Position numbers and translations under genes: made by a program. This document shows positions 51,831 through 63,720 of a stretch of DNA of 64,000 nucleotides, one piece after another (within the stretch, counting starts at the first letter, position 1; each line of letters begins with the position of its first letter). Origin of the DNA: Ricordea florida (lineage: Eukaryota > Cnidaria > Anthozoa > Corallimorpharia > Ricordeidae); NCBI GenBank assembly GCA_949710005.1, contig OX453273.1, positions 39,073,538 to 39,137,537 of the forward strand, given 5' to 3'. The notes under the pieces were generated by a model. The model saw only the letters and a list, made by a program, of their open reading frames with translations. It was not told the DNA's origin and did no database searches.

Positions 51831-52779
51831 CGAGGGAAGGTCTCATCTTTCTACCTTCATCACCAGTTTGCTTATTGGTTAGAGAACATTGAGTATGGCT
51901 CCATTCGCATTCCCTCTCCAACAGTTTACCTTGGATTAACTATATTGGTGAAGCAGAACAGTGGTTGGAGGAGAGGGGGGGGGGGGCTTGGTTTGGAGAC
52001 CATCGCCCAACCAAATACCAAGTGGGCATTTCGCGAGTTCTCTGTTGTCGATGTCCAGGTGGTTCTTCATCGGCAATCATTGTTGGGTACAGGTCCATTA
52101 CCAGACTGGCTTGGCGACCTTGTGCACGAGCGGGCGATGGTACCGCTGGATACCTATTGCGATAACCTGTACCTCTGGTGATGTGTTGCTGTACATCACA
52201 GCGCCAGGCCGGATCAGAGCACCCAAGCTGCTTAAGAGCTTGCTTGGAGTTTGCTCAATCTCTCCTCGATTCCTGACGAATAGCCCAGTACATCGCTTGA
52301 TGAATTGAACCGGGTTGAAAGACACCTAGATCAGGGTAAGTCTTTCTCAGACTGACTTGGTATCTGTGTCTACGAGCTTGAACGCGTGGATGGTGAAGTG
52401 GTATGGTACCTTAGGCGGAGCTCCCTGGCAAGACTGACAAACATCCTAACCATCGGTATATATGAAGCGCATCTGTTGCTTATCAAGGACATTACCAAGT
52501 TGGCGTTGGTGTAGGCTTGTGTCTATTGCCGCGCCAGATTCATAAAGGTCTCGGATCTCCAATGTCACGCCAGGGGGAGGTGGTAATCGCTTGTCAGGGC
52601 TGGAAAGTCAAAGCACCGCAGACAGCTTATGAAAGGGATTTCAACCTATTCTATAAGTGGTTTCTTTAGTTCCTAAGGCGGATAGTCCAACAGGCTAAGG
52701 TTTATAATCACCACACGGCATGTGGGCATGGTGATGAAAGGTTATTGTCTTAGGACAAGGACAATGTATCAGTACTATG

Positions 52780-53490
52780 GTTGCTACTGGCATGGCTGTT
52801 CAAAGTGTTATCCCGACAATCGCCGAAGGATGATCGTTCATTACAAAACAAGTAGTACAACACCAGCTGATTATTCTTGGTAACAGCCTTTTCAATGTCG
52901 TGAATCTCCAATGACCAGATGGGGTCCGTGGCCCTTCTAGTCCCACCCTCCAACTCAGCCGGTTGGGAGAGATAGCGAACATCCACAAAGGAGGGCAACC
53001 TTTCTTCATCCACCCCAACAGGTCTTGGGTAGGGTGTTGATGGTGTTGCGTGAACAGCCTTCCCCCTGATAGCTTCTGCAGGCTTTTTCCTACTCAGTCT
53101 AGTCACTTTGTTGGAGGAGTGGATCTCAGTACGTGGTCTTGTGGTTCCCCATCTCCTTCGTTACAGCACCCATGAACTCCTGCCCAGGGTCGGCCTGCAG
53201 TATCTGGGGCCATGTAAGAGATCCGCACCTGTAGGTCTTCCATATCTGGAAGGCCTTCGCAACATCAGTAGACGCCTTTGAGGTCAGAGGCTCGGCCTTC
53301 TTGTATCGGCTGGCAACATCGAAAACGAACAGTAAATGCCATGCAGTATAATAAGGTCTGTTCGGTGCACCTTGTTGTGTGTGGGGACATCGAATTTTGG
53401 ACGCGGGATGCGTTGCAGGGAGTAGATTTGCCAAAGGACCTGCTTGGAGTGCCACCTCCCCCATATCCTCGGGGACCTTGATGGCCTAGG
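52780..53490 (-). pseudogene. Broken DDE integrase of element C
   Basis: Three frame fragments in order: WQIYSLQRIPRPKF (53284-53511), then FVFDVASRYKKAEPLTSK and LQADPGQEFMGAV (53126-53464), then VDEERLPSFVDVRYL and GGTRRATDPIWSLEI (52750-53106). Each matches a segment of the A and B integrases in the same order. The part with the catalytic Glu (AFVE.ANRILGERL) is missing near 53106-53126. It is a deletion plus frameshifts, clearly non-functional. Confidence 0.85.
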
Positions 53491-54155
53491 CGAACTTTTC
53501 AATTGCGGCAAGACCTCTCCAGTAACCCTTGGGGCTGTAGTGTACGCTTGCTAGGTGTTTTTCATTGGATACATCACCTGTACACAAGTATTATATAAAA
53601 ATGACACAAAAAAGAGGTGCAAGATCTTCAAGAAATACGGACTCTTGAAGGCCCAACGCAGCAGATTGTTGCTACACAACAGAGATCTGCTTGAACTGCA
53701 ATACGATGATGTCTGTGGATGGGGAGACTTCCGAACTCGTGGATAAGTCATGTGGATTGCCGCAAGGCAGCAGGTGGTTGTTTGGTGTGTCTTGCGGCAA
53801 GGCCAAAAACGAATCAATACCTACCCTTGTGTCTGCCACCCGTTTTGTGCAACATCCCTGGGAGGTACGGAATCCTAGACGCTGTCAACATTATTGCGGG
53901 ACAAGTGTGCGAGTTGACTTTGTATCGTTTCTTGGCGAACCTTATCCGTCAATTCAGTCGTGACAGTAGCCAGTCAACTATGTCTGCTTCCTGTATGACT
54001 AATTCGAGGCTGTCCCGAGTTAGGACTGGCCGCAGAAGAAGGATATACTCGAGTGTCTCATCCCTCATCTCCCATGATGCTTGGCAACCCGACACTGAGC
54101 GAAGAGGTTTCACAAGTGATGGACAGCGATGCAAGCTACCCCATGAAACGTTCTC

Positions 54156-54647
54156 TCATCGTTGTACTTTCTTGCCATGGTCACTAAGAAAGTCATCGAC
54201 CATTTTGAGGTTGTCGAGGAAGGCCACTTCATTGAAGGGTTCACCTCTGAGATAGAACCGGATCATATCTAGGATCTTCTTATACTCGACCCCGGCAAAG
54301 TTGGTCTTCTCGGCTTTCCTGTTGTAGTTCTTGAAGCTCGCCACCCCCTTCACGATGAGCCTAAAACCAGTCAAAGAAGCGAACGCGATGGGGTTCAAGG
54401 TAATACCCCAAGTATTCGCGGATGATATCCGGCTATGATATTGCAGAGTTGATACTTCCTTCGAAAGCTGTGATACAGCTTGCCATATCCGTAATGCTCT
54501 CTGCGGTAGTAGGCATAGACATTCTTCAGCATTGTGACCGTACTCTTTTGGAGCATTGTGTCGATGTGGTTGAAATAATATATGTCGGCCATGGCGTATA
54601 TGATTGCGGAAAATTCCTTTTCGCAATATAGCGACTTGGGCGTTCAA
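54156..54647 (-). pseudogene. Structural-gene remnant, unidentified
   Basis: Broken frames on the minus strand, for example FRLIVKGVASFKNYNRKAEK and FAGVEYKKILDMIRFYLRGE, with a second frame carrying YRREHYGYGKLYHSFRRKY. They look like former coding sequence by composition. They sit between the integrase and capsid remnants. Confidence 0.3.
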
Positions 54648-55739
54648 TTAAGGAGATAATACCCTTGGTTAAACGGTTATACTATAACTAGTATGTATTG
54701 TCGACGAAGAGGACCAGTGGATTAAAGTCAGAAGAAGCCAAAGACAATCAACGGTCTAGGACACAGATGGCACGTGAGATGGTTGCTCCGTTAATGTCCC
54801 GGATCCCGATAAGAAGGTGGAGCCCATTTGGTTGGACGGTATTGTCGACGCTATGAAGGGAATGGATCCACAGGAATTGGCTAATATCCTTTTCACCCCC
54901 CATGGGAGTTAAAGTATGTAGGAGGTGTCCCTGTAATATTCCCCGTTGGGCAAATATACCTACAGTGGTATAAACAAGACTTGAGTATGGTTGTCGAGGA
55001 CAGCATTGTCAAGGGTATTCAAGGACGTCCTCCAGAGCTTCGGGAGATGATATGCAGGCATGCATATCACGCAAACGTCAAGGAGGCATTGACGCTGGGT
55101 TGGGATGAAGTTCACCAGCAGCTTTCGAATGCTCCCTACTGCAGGAGACTATCACGGCTTGTATGGTTCCTTACTGCGATTGTGGTCGAGTTGAAGGGGG
55201 TAGGCTCTGTTCCGGATGTAGTAGGATTGGAGTCTGGCATAATTTCGGGGGACATCATGTGTCTTTAGGCATGTTACGCAACGAGACCACGTGGTCGGTT
55301 ATTTTTGTCTCTTGCTACGGGCAAGGTGTCTACCTTAGTGAAAAGTCAAAGTATCTTCTACCATTGGGCAGGGCCTTGGTGCTATTGTTGAGGGTAAAGT
55401 CAGGAGGCCCAATCCTATTTATATCATCGACCATCCTCTTAGGCACCCATACATGGAAAGAGTCACCCACTTTTGTGAGTATAGTCAGAAAGGCAGAGGA
55501 CCGGAACCGGCTCTGTGTGCTTGCTTCATCGCCTGTTGCATTGTTGCTTCACAAAGAGGAACAACCTATGACAGTGACCCAATAGTGGGATCGCGCCGTT
55601 TCCTGGTCTCTTGTCTTTTAGGGAAGCATTCGTCCAATGGCCAGTGGTCTGGATTACGCGCGGAGTTGTCCATTGTGGAGGCACATTCGTTCAGTAGGTC
55701 ACGCTTTCCCTCAGTGGCCCAGACCGAGTTTCTCCTTGG

Positions 55740-56420
55740 AGTGTATTGCATTACGTGCTAGCGCACGGCCCCATTGTCGTTTCCTCCATGGGATCGAGTC
55801 AAGCAACTTCACCTTTTTGCAGTTCACGTATGCTTGCATGCCTTCTCGCTCTCACCATTTGGTGGGCTTAAGGAAGTTCTCGTTGACAATCTTTAGCCCT
55901 GCGGACCCTCAATTCGAATTCCCTGACGACAAATCGAACCGGGTCACCACCAGCAGCCTTGTATATCATCTCATTATCTGACTGGAGCATGATCTCAAGT
56001 TCGACTTGCATGGGAGGTAGGAGTCTTTCTTCCAAACCCTCGAAGAATTAGTAGCAATTAAGGGGGTTCAAGAACTCCTTAGCTCCAGCCCCATGCAAAG
56101 CCTAACCCCGGGCCTTACTTCTCAAGTTCGTCGAAGCGTGTACGGTGTTTAAGCGGTCGGCAGTGTTGGGGTACCAGAAATGGTTTGGCAGTGCTCCTAG
56201 CCTAATCCTCGGAGAAGTTTAGCAGGTTCTTAATGTGGACAACGTTCGTTGCGGTGTTTGGCTTACTTTTAGACTATCGACAAGTGAGAAGGAACCATTG
56301 ATACCGATGGCGATATCATTTCCATCCTCCGTTTTCTCAGTCCTGTACTTATCACGTAAGGTGGCATTGTACCAGTCATAGTAGGTGTTCCAATGACTCA
56401 TAGTGAATCGGTAGTTCTCC
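55740..56420 (-). pseudogene. Capsid-type gene remnant
   Basis: Minus-strand fragments with interspersed stops. The best part is LPPMQVELEIMLQSDNEMIY followed by VRFVVREFELRV; upstream are GSFSLVDSLKVS and VVHIKNLL. The beta-rich pattern with a PPMQ.E.EI.L.SD.E core recurs in capsid-type proteins of cnidarian Polintons as I know them. At least four in-frame stops make it dead. Assignment as major capsid is tentative. Confidence 0.4.
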
Positions 56421-56943
56421 TACTTCTGCGTCTGATTGTTGGCAGGGAATGTGAGGGGTGTACCTAGTTGGAAGAGGAAACAGTCTGACCTCTCGACATA
56501 ATGTGGGTGGCGAAACATTGTCGCGTGCTCGTCGGGTGCTATATACTATCATCAAAAACATTTAGCCCATTTAGTTCATTCATCGCATCTTTGGAGGGGC
56601 TCGCAGGCTCGATGAGTCGTGTCAGCTTTGCCTTTGGTCCAGGCTACGCGTGCCTCCTCCCTTGGAGGATCTGTTGGATTTTGCGGGCACCTTTCGTGGC
56701 GACAAGCTCACCAACTTAATGGCCCGCCTTCTCAGAAGCAACCGCCGTGGCTTTCTTTACCATCTTCCTCACAGCCTTCGTGGCGCCAGTCTTCAGGACT
56801 CTCTCAATATTCATGAGGGTGTCGCGAATAACCCCCGACCCTTTGTGCTTGTAGCGGAACCTCATGGTATCCTTGTTGAAGAAGTGCTTCCACTCGGATG
56901 GTTCATACCTATATTATGGTGCGTAAGATTATGATATTCACAG

Positions 56944-57340
56944 CGACATCGATCCCATTCAAATTTATCGTGTTATCCCTACCGTCGGTCACCCGAACAC
57001 GAATGGCATGGATCTGCTTCTAGTTGACTTGGTGCTATTCCTGCGGGAGTGCAGCTAATCTTGAGAAGGGCTCTCTGACCTTAAGGTTGGTCGTGGATAT
57101 GGTGTACAGGATATCACTGCCTATATCGTTAACACGCCTTGATATTAGGTCGCAATGGAGATAAACCCAGTCTACACCCCTTGTAATACCTGGTAGTAAC
57201 TTTGTATCGAAACCAATGAGCTCGGCGAAATGCCCCTCTCTGAGATCAAGTGTACAATGGTCATGGATCCTGAGGACGACCCGGTAGATCGTGGAGTCGA
57301 CATAGAGGTGGAAGATGTACGGACTATCATCATCGCTTGG
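56944..57340 (-). pseudogene. Minor-capsid-like remnant, related to A3/B3
   Basis: It reads ADRVDPSDDDSPYIFHLYVD, LREGHFAELIGFDTKLL and VYLHCDLISRRVNDIG in one frame, then a stop and frame change, then HAIRVRVTDGRDNTINLNG. The layout (LGF-type turn, two-strand middle, C-terminal TD..G..INLNG strand) parallels A3/B3, where the last strand reads LTILDTEWKKLDLRG. This links the element C module to that of A and B. Confidence 0.5.
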
Positions 57341-57732
57341 GTCAACCCTATCGGCCTCTGCGTTATGAAAGCATCCAAATCGTAGCCAAACATCCCGTCA
57401 GGATCTTGAAGTTGGCATCCGTCTTCGTCTGCCATTTTATCTCGTTGTTGTCGAAGGCGGCCGAAGTCAGGTTCGACAATCTCGTTGAATGGATTGCGTC
57501 GGTTGAACTCATCCATCTTATAGTCGGGCCCCTCCTCCTCTTCAGTCTGTTGGACGGACTGCGCCTGCCGGTCTAACTTGCTTGTGAAAGGTTTAAAGAG
57601 CTTCTCACTTGAGAGTTCACCAAAAGCCCTCAAGCTTCTGTCGTATCTTTCGCCTTCGTGCGTCGACTTCACCCTTCTCTTCAGGCATCCTCTTCCACCT
57701 TTCCACAGACATACATTTATATCTATAGTAGG

Positions 57733-58378
57733 ATGAAAATCCCGGACTACGATCCGGCGATATCAGCGCGGGACGGTTACGAGCCGGGCCACCCTTGCAT
57801 GCCGGCGGATTTCATCCGGATGTTCGCTTGTGGGTCAAGCAACTCAGGGAAGACGAACACTCTGTTTAACATGTTCTATAAGCTACTGGTGTACGACAAG
57901 GTTTACCTGTTCGCGAAGAACCTGCACCAGGGCAAGTACCAGACACTCCTGAAGTACTTTGACATGCGAATTAACCCCGAGGTGGGGTACAAGGTAATTG
58001 AGGTGTGGGAACGAAATTCTACCGCTTGGGGAGCTGCCACTCGATGACCAGAAGGTTATCGTATTCGATGATTTGGTCTACGAGAAGGACCAGAACGAGA
58101 TCATCAACTACTTCACCAACGGCCGGCATTCTCGATGTTCCGTCGTGTACCTCACACAGTCCTTCTTCATAACGCCGAAGCAGATTCGCGACAACTGCAC
58201 CCATTTCTGTATCTTCACGCTCCGTCCACCCGAGAACAGGTGCATTGCTGCCAAGCTAGGGGTCGATCAGACTCTCTTGAGTCACGCGACGGACAAACCC
58301 TACGATACGTTTTTACCCCATACAAAGGCTTACAATTTCACCATTCCGCTGGTGTTAACATTACAAAGTTCAACATAG
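57733..58378 (+). pseudogene. Packaging ATPase of element C, frameshifted
   Basis: ATG at 57733. Walker A GSSNSGKT lies in the first frame (RMFACGSSNSGKTNTLFNMF). A +1 shift occurs near 57998-58010, and Walker B (KVIVFDD) and VVYLTQSFF follow in the second frame. It is a Polinton-type FtsK/A32 ATPase of another clade from A12/B12. The rest of the second frame is remarkably well preserved, so the frameshift may be young. A hydrophobic tail in the third frame (GLAILLLMVLFLISFIL) runs to a stop at 58473. Confidence 0.8.
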
Positions 58379-58484
58379 ACCGTACTTTTATAAAAGAGTT
58401 CCCCCCGGTGGTTCCGCTTGGATTAGCAATACTTTTGCTGATGGTTTTATTCCTTATTTCGTTTATCCTTTAGTTCTTTTTCAG

Positions 58485-59709
58485 AGTACAGAATCACTTG
58501 ATGATCGAAGACTCTTGGAAAAGGAAACTACTGCTGGAGCTTCAGAGGACGGCCAAAAAGTAATTTCTTTACCGGACTCCCAAACGATCATTCCGAAGTC
58601 ACACAGTAAACTTTCGAAATCAAAAACTCAAAAGATAAATACGCGAAACGCCACTTTGGAGCAAAATTGTGGACAAAAAACTGCTCTTAACAGTCTGTCT
58701 ACAGTCTCTCTACAAGGGAAAAACGAAGACACAGGTGCCTTACTAGAGGAAACTATAAATTCACATGTTGATGACCCAACATCTCTACTTCCTTACTGGG
58801 AAAAATACTTTGAGGAACAGTTTGAACTCAATCCAGCGAAGGTAAAGTAAACAGTATCCACAGTAAAATAAGTTTATAAATGCATGTCGTACCAACGTAA
58901 GATAAAAAGAAAAGCTGACCTTTTGAGCGCTAGCTGTTCAGGGACGGGGGACTGGGAGGGCTTTAGCCCCCCACCCCACCCCCACCACTTTTTACGACGT
59001 TGACATTTTTTGTCATTTTACACTTATCCAGGTTGTCTTTTTTTAAGAAATATCTCGTGGAGAATGTTGAAAATATCATTTCCGAGCCTCTATATTTCAA
59101 CATTTTCTGGGAGAGGATGCCCCCAGACCCCACTACAAACTCGCTCGTTTTCAAGCCCCTCCAGTTTAAAATACGCTCCGCCATCCCTGCTGTTGTTGGT
59201 GTACATGCATTTGATGCGTGGCTTTCCTAAATATAACTTACATAGACTACAACATGCCCAAAGCATGGAAGCCAGAGCTGCATGTCAAGTTAGCAAGTTC
59301 TAATATATCACTCATGCCAACGTGCTAGGGTTTTTGTTTCCATAATTTAGCTTAATAGACATTTACGAGATTTTGGTTTTATTTTTAATTTCCATATATT
59401 TTTATAATTTTTAAGATCGTTTTATTCAAAATATCGTTTTATGTCGCAGAAGTGAGAGCGCTCGCCTTCCACCAATGTGGCCCATGTTCTATTCCCGGCC
59501 ACGGCGTCATTTGTGGGCTGAGATTGTTGGTTCTCTTCTCTGCTCCAAGAGGTTTTCCTCCGGGTACTCCGGTTTTCCCCTCTCCACAAAAACCATTTGA
59601 TTTGATTTGATTTAATTTAATATGATTTGATTTCATTTGTGCTTTACAGTGTTCCCAATTAGTACGTCTGTGCTAAATACAGTTGACACTGAAACAAAGT
59701 TCATTATTA

Positions 59710-59760
<51 letters not shown>

Positions 59761-60218
59761 GTTAACTTTTTATTTCGCAGGGAATAAATCGTGGTGTAAA
59801 TTACTATCCTTTCATAGGGCCATGAGCTCAGGTTATATACACCATGTAAAATGAAGGTATCATTAAGAAAGGTAATGAAAATAACAATCTAACATTTGGC
59901 TCTCTGTTTTAACAGAATGGTTGGGATTCTGGGAAAAACCTGTTGCCGCGAACACTTCGATTGCAGCTAATGGTAAAATTGGATGTCGAACCGTCGGATT
60001 TAAACGGCTGGAAGACGTTTGCCGAAAGGCTAGGAGGAACGATGGATTTCATAAAATTCCTCCAAAATCGCCATGAATGCTGCAAGGAATCACCCTCGCA
60101 GCACCTTTTGAACATTTTTGAATTGACTAGGTTGCCATTAACTTGGCTCGAAAAAACGTTCAAACATCTTGGCCGAGATGACCTGTTAGATATCTTACTC
60201 AAGAGAGGCTGCCATTAA
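58485..60218 (+). CDS. Death-domain protein, last two exons
   Basis: Exons 58485-58841 and 59916-60218 have consensus splice borders and phase 0 at the junction. The first exon encodes a low-complexity Ser/Thr/Lys linker ending LPYWEKYFEEQFELN. The last encodes a death domain (LRLQLMVKLDVEPSDLNGW, KTFAERLGG, FLQNRHECCKESPSQHLLNI and a final LGRDDLLDIL), which mediates assembly of apoptosis or innate-immunity complexes. The N-terminal part lies upstream and was not found, so the family member (UNC5-, NF-kB- or IRAK-like) is undecided. The first acceptor lies only 11 bp after the last element C reading frame. Confidence 0.75.
59445..59760 (+). mobile_element. tRNA-derived SINE with (ATT)n tail
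   Basis: AGTGAGAGCGCTCGCC (A-box-like) and GTTCTATTCCCGGCC (B-box-like) form a Pol III promoter. The body GGTTTTCCTCCGGGTACTCC follows, then a long ATT repeat tail (59700-59757). From general knowledge, this sequence family is very common in anthozoan genomes. It lies in the death-domain gene intron. Confidence 0.75.
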
Positions 60219-60674
60219 AGACAGTAATCTAGTATACCTCAAGTGATTAACGCCAAACGCTTAATGTTACGGCCTTTTTCCTTGAAGACTTTTGTATATA
60301 TTTTTTATCCCTCTATATCTATTTTTAGATCATTGTATCTCTTTATCAAAAGAGAGCTTACATCCAATTTGTATAGACTAGGGGAATTTGACTTTGTGAG
60401 GCACTACCTGGGTAGGGATTTTGACGTCCACAGCCATCTCCTGGGTGGGAAATTTGACTCTGTCGCGATCTTGGAAAGTGGAGAGGGCTTGGGAACGAGC
60501 GGCCATCTTGAATAAAGCCCAGAAGTCATTTGGATGAGCTTCCCGCGTTCTTGCTGTAAATACTATGTGAATAGAGTCAGTAAGCACCTTGCAATAAAGT
60601 GTTGTGAGTATCTGAGTTTCTTGACATTACTGAACAGGATCTATGATCCCCAAGGGTGGGAATTTGGCTCTCAA

Positions 60675-61245
60675 TGAAGACCCAGGGGTAGGGGTTGACA
60701 CATTATGCCGGCATAATTTCGAGCATAATACTATTTAGAAAACATTCATAAGAAAATACGGGCGCTGACTGGTTAGAATTCGTGTTTCTATAACTCGATA
60801 GAAACACGCTACATGTTTTCTATTTCTTAAATGTGGAGCATCGAGCATAATGCCGGCATAATAGTGCTTTTTTGGGGGCATAAAGAAGCCATTTTGCAAC
60901 ATAACAGTTATTTCCTTTTTTCAGAGCTACTATTGTCCATTTATTAAGTTAAAACTACAAAATTTCAAGCTATTTTAATATTCTTCATGGTTTATTAATA
61001 TTACTATTAAATCAAAATGGTTTCTATTATCGCACTTCACGGGGGTCCCGGAAAAAAATTTTACGGCACAATTATGACTCACCGGGGTCCGGGAAAAAAA
61101 TTTTGCGGCATAACTACGATTACAATAGTTACAGTCAAGCATAATTTGGAGCATAATAGTCCGTTTTGGGGGCAGTGCCAAAAAGCATAATGCTCGATTT
61201 TAGGAACATAATATGTCAACCCCTACCCAGGGGTAGGGAAATTGA
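60675..61245. mobile_element. MITE-like element inserted in a repeat
   Basis: GGGGTTGACACATTATG on the left (about 60686) and CATAATATGTCAACCCC on the right (about 61206) are inverted copies. Internally there are repeated GCATAATGCC, GGAGCATAATAG and CCGGGAAAAAAATTTT motifs. The flanks both read CCCAGGGGTAGGG, which is part of an older dispersed repeat (GGTAGGGAATTTGAC type, 60370-60700). Confidence 0.6.
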
Positions 61246-61859
61246 CATCTGAAGACCTGAAAATTTCAAACTCACCTGGGGTTGCCCGCCCACCCCCCTC
61301 CCCCATCCTGGGCCAAAACATTGATAGTGCATTAGTTAAGTAATAAACAATTAAAATCGTGTCAGGTTCGCGATATAATTTGCTCACTTACCACGGAATA
61401 TTTTCATCCCATATTTATTATTTTGCTCCGGTAGTAGTTTTGGTACATTCTTTTCAAACAAGACTTGAATTTCACCCCGCCTGTGAGTAGTGTTACGATA
61501 TTTGACAGAGGGATCATATATTTATAGATGAATAAGCCAGTTTTCACTGTCCGTACAGAAAAAGATTGACAAACGTACTTCCGCTACGAACTCAACTATT
61601 TATTTGAAACTGACAACTAAAGTATTTCGAGTGGTCTACAAAGGGAGCGATCGCTAACTTCAATATACTCTAAGCGCTAATAAGCTATCCTTTGAAACTA
61701 GATAAGTTCAGTCACCACTTGACAGTTTAACTCACGAACTTCTTTGTGGTATCCACTTGAGAGCAAACAACTCTTCAGCCACGGCGAACGGCGCGATCTC
61801 CAAATAACTCTTAACCACTTTAGCTCCGAGCTTCTGTACGTAAGTGGCAGAAATATCCG

Positions 61860-62040
61860 ATAGCGATCTTTAAATACATTTTCAGGTAGTTCTAGAATAT
61901 TCGAACGATTACAGCAATAACTATTTATAGAAGGTTACTTTACTTGTTTACATCGTGTTAGAGTGTTCTAGAATTCTCTAGAACAAAGATTGCGTGACAA
62001 CACAAATATTCGCATGCTTAATAGATTCTGGAATCTTCTC
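61860..62040 (-). promoter_or_regulatory. Heat-shock promoter facing left
   Basis: Three heat-shock elements with alternating GAA/TTC units: TTCTAGAATATTCGAA (61890-61905), TTCTAGAATTCTCTAGAA (61966-61983) and TTCTGGAATCTTC (62026-62038). On the minus strand a TATA-like TATTTAAAG follows about 15 bp after the nearest element (about 61868-61876). No ATG occurs for over 300 nt downstream on that strand (to about 61520), as in a long heat-shock mRNA leader, and a consensus donor (GTAAGT) is near 61392. No HSP coding sequence was recognised in the window. Confidence 0.55.
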
Positions 62041-62465
62041 CTCATAACAGTAGGGAAGAAGTAGGGAAATAGGAGAGAACACATCCCTCTAAGATTTTTT
62101 TTGGATTCTAAAATTGTGCGAAGTAAGGGCAAAACTAATGCAAAGTATTATGTATTTGAAAAATACCAATACAACTTTCAGCTATGCATGTGGTAATAGT
62201 TTAAATTGCAAGATATCCAAAAAATACTACTGGTTAAGAACATTTTAACCAAGCAGCAGCAGTTGCAAAATATGAGCTGTTCAATCATGACAAGACAATG
62301 TTTTGAATTTCTTGTTCTATTTTGATATAGAATAAGAGATGTCGAGAGCATCATTTAAGTGAAGGAGCCCTAACACAACAGCTTAGAACTTGTACTTTAT
62401 GGCTAAACATTAAGGACTACTTTGATAGTTCCAATCCAGTTGCTAATGTAACTGTGAAATTTGTG

Positions 62466-62547
62466 TTATTTTTTTGCTCCTGATGTACCCTCTCTGGCCT
62501 TCCTTTCTTCTGCCTTTTTCTGTTTCTCCCTCATCATTTCAGCATCT
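62466..62547 (-). CDS. Last exon of an unidentified host gene
   Basis: After a TTTTTAG acceptor the frame reads DAEMMREKQKKAEERKAREG then TSGAKK-stop. It is a charged helical C-terminus. Upstream exons are outside the window or unrecognised. Confidence 0.45.
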
Positions 62548-63529
62548 CTAAAAATTGGACAATTAGTCCCTTATGATTTTACCAAACAAAATACAACTGC
62601 AAACAAGAAAGCTCTATAAGAAGTATAAAACCATCAACATCCAAATTGCCTCTACAACATTAACCAAAAAACAGCTTAGATTCAGAAAATACTACCAATA
62701 TTATCCCTTCTGAAACAACAGGAAAACTATTTCCACTGTTAAAAACCATTTTTAAGTGGATAGTTTTCCTGGAAATATTCATGTTTTAAGACAAAAAGTT
62801 AAAGTTTATGATGAGAGCAGCACAGCCAGTGACAGAGGTTTAAAGAAGATCTGTAGCCCTTTGATAGTCATTAAATAATTGAAAGATCATTGCAATTACG
62901 TGAGCAACTTAAGCAGTCACAAAGGTCTTTCACTTTTTCAATCTTTCTTCTGCAGTTCCCATATATATATATATATATATATAACTATACATATACTCAC
63001 ATTCATTTTGTTACCATGTACGGGTATATTACAAACTAGGGTATCTAAAAGGTAGTAATGCTGCAGTACATTCTGTTGATACTGATGTAATTTAGGAAGT
63101 TTTATCTACATGCACATCCCAAGACTTGTTAAAGCACCTAATTCTCAAAATCGTCACAAATTTTTGCATTACAAAAAATGGTTTAAGATCCTCCTACCAC
63201 TCCCCACCAAAAAAAATTTGAATTCAACAAGCATGAAGGAAAATTAAAACCACATTAGGTCTAGGTTTATTTAGTTTTATTTTCAGTCATTGACTTCATA
63301 CTAAGACACTGGTCAACGAGGGTCTTAGTTTTCTTAATTTCCCAAATCATGGACAAAATGCTTCCTCTAGAACGCACAAAATTCCTTTCTGTTCATTATT
63401 ACGGTTAACTATTATAGTGTAATGAAGTCATTGAGGGTTATATCATTGTCTGCATTACGTAACTTAAAATCTGTCCTGGTGTGTATCAACTTCATGCATG
63501 GTGACGCATTGATGGCAAGGTGTGACTAT

Positions 63530-63720
63530 GTTTGGATATAAAACGATACATATCAACCTCCCCTTTACCAGATTGGGACAATCAAAATCTGTGGAAATTG
63601 TAGGAACAAAAGGCTGACTTATGGTTGGACATAAAACGATACACATAGATCTCCCCTTTACCAAATCCCAAAAATCGAAAGATGTGGAAATTGTAGGAGC
63701 AAAAACATGACTTATAAATT
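63530..63720. repeat. Imperfect tandem duplication
   Basis: Two copies of a unit of about 95 bp (TATAAAACGATACATATCAA / CATAAAACGATACACATAGA, then CTCCCCTTTACCA and GTGGAAATTGTAGGA), roughly 85% alike by eye. No coding function seen. Confidence 0.6.

Larger units (their letters stand above)
51430..58473. mobile_element. Element C: decayed Polinton of another lineage
   Basis: A stretch of about 7 kb, clearly richer in GC than A and B, with fragments of integrase, two capsid-type proteins and packaging ATPase. All are broken by stops and frameshifts. The ends are not defined; no terminal repeats were recognised at the approximate limits given. The order (integrase and structural remnants on minus, ATPase on plus) is not that of A and B, and the sequences are far diverged. 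Confidence 0.65.

Noticed and set aside
60975-61181. 68-codon minus-strand frame below the heat-shock promoter
   Set aside because: It lies inside the MITE-like repeat and has repeated FFSRTPV units from the repeat itself.
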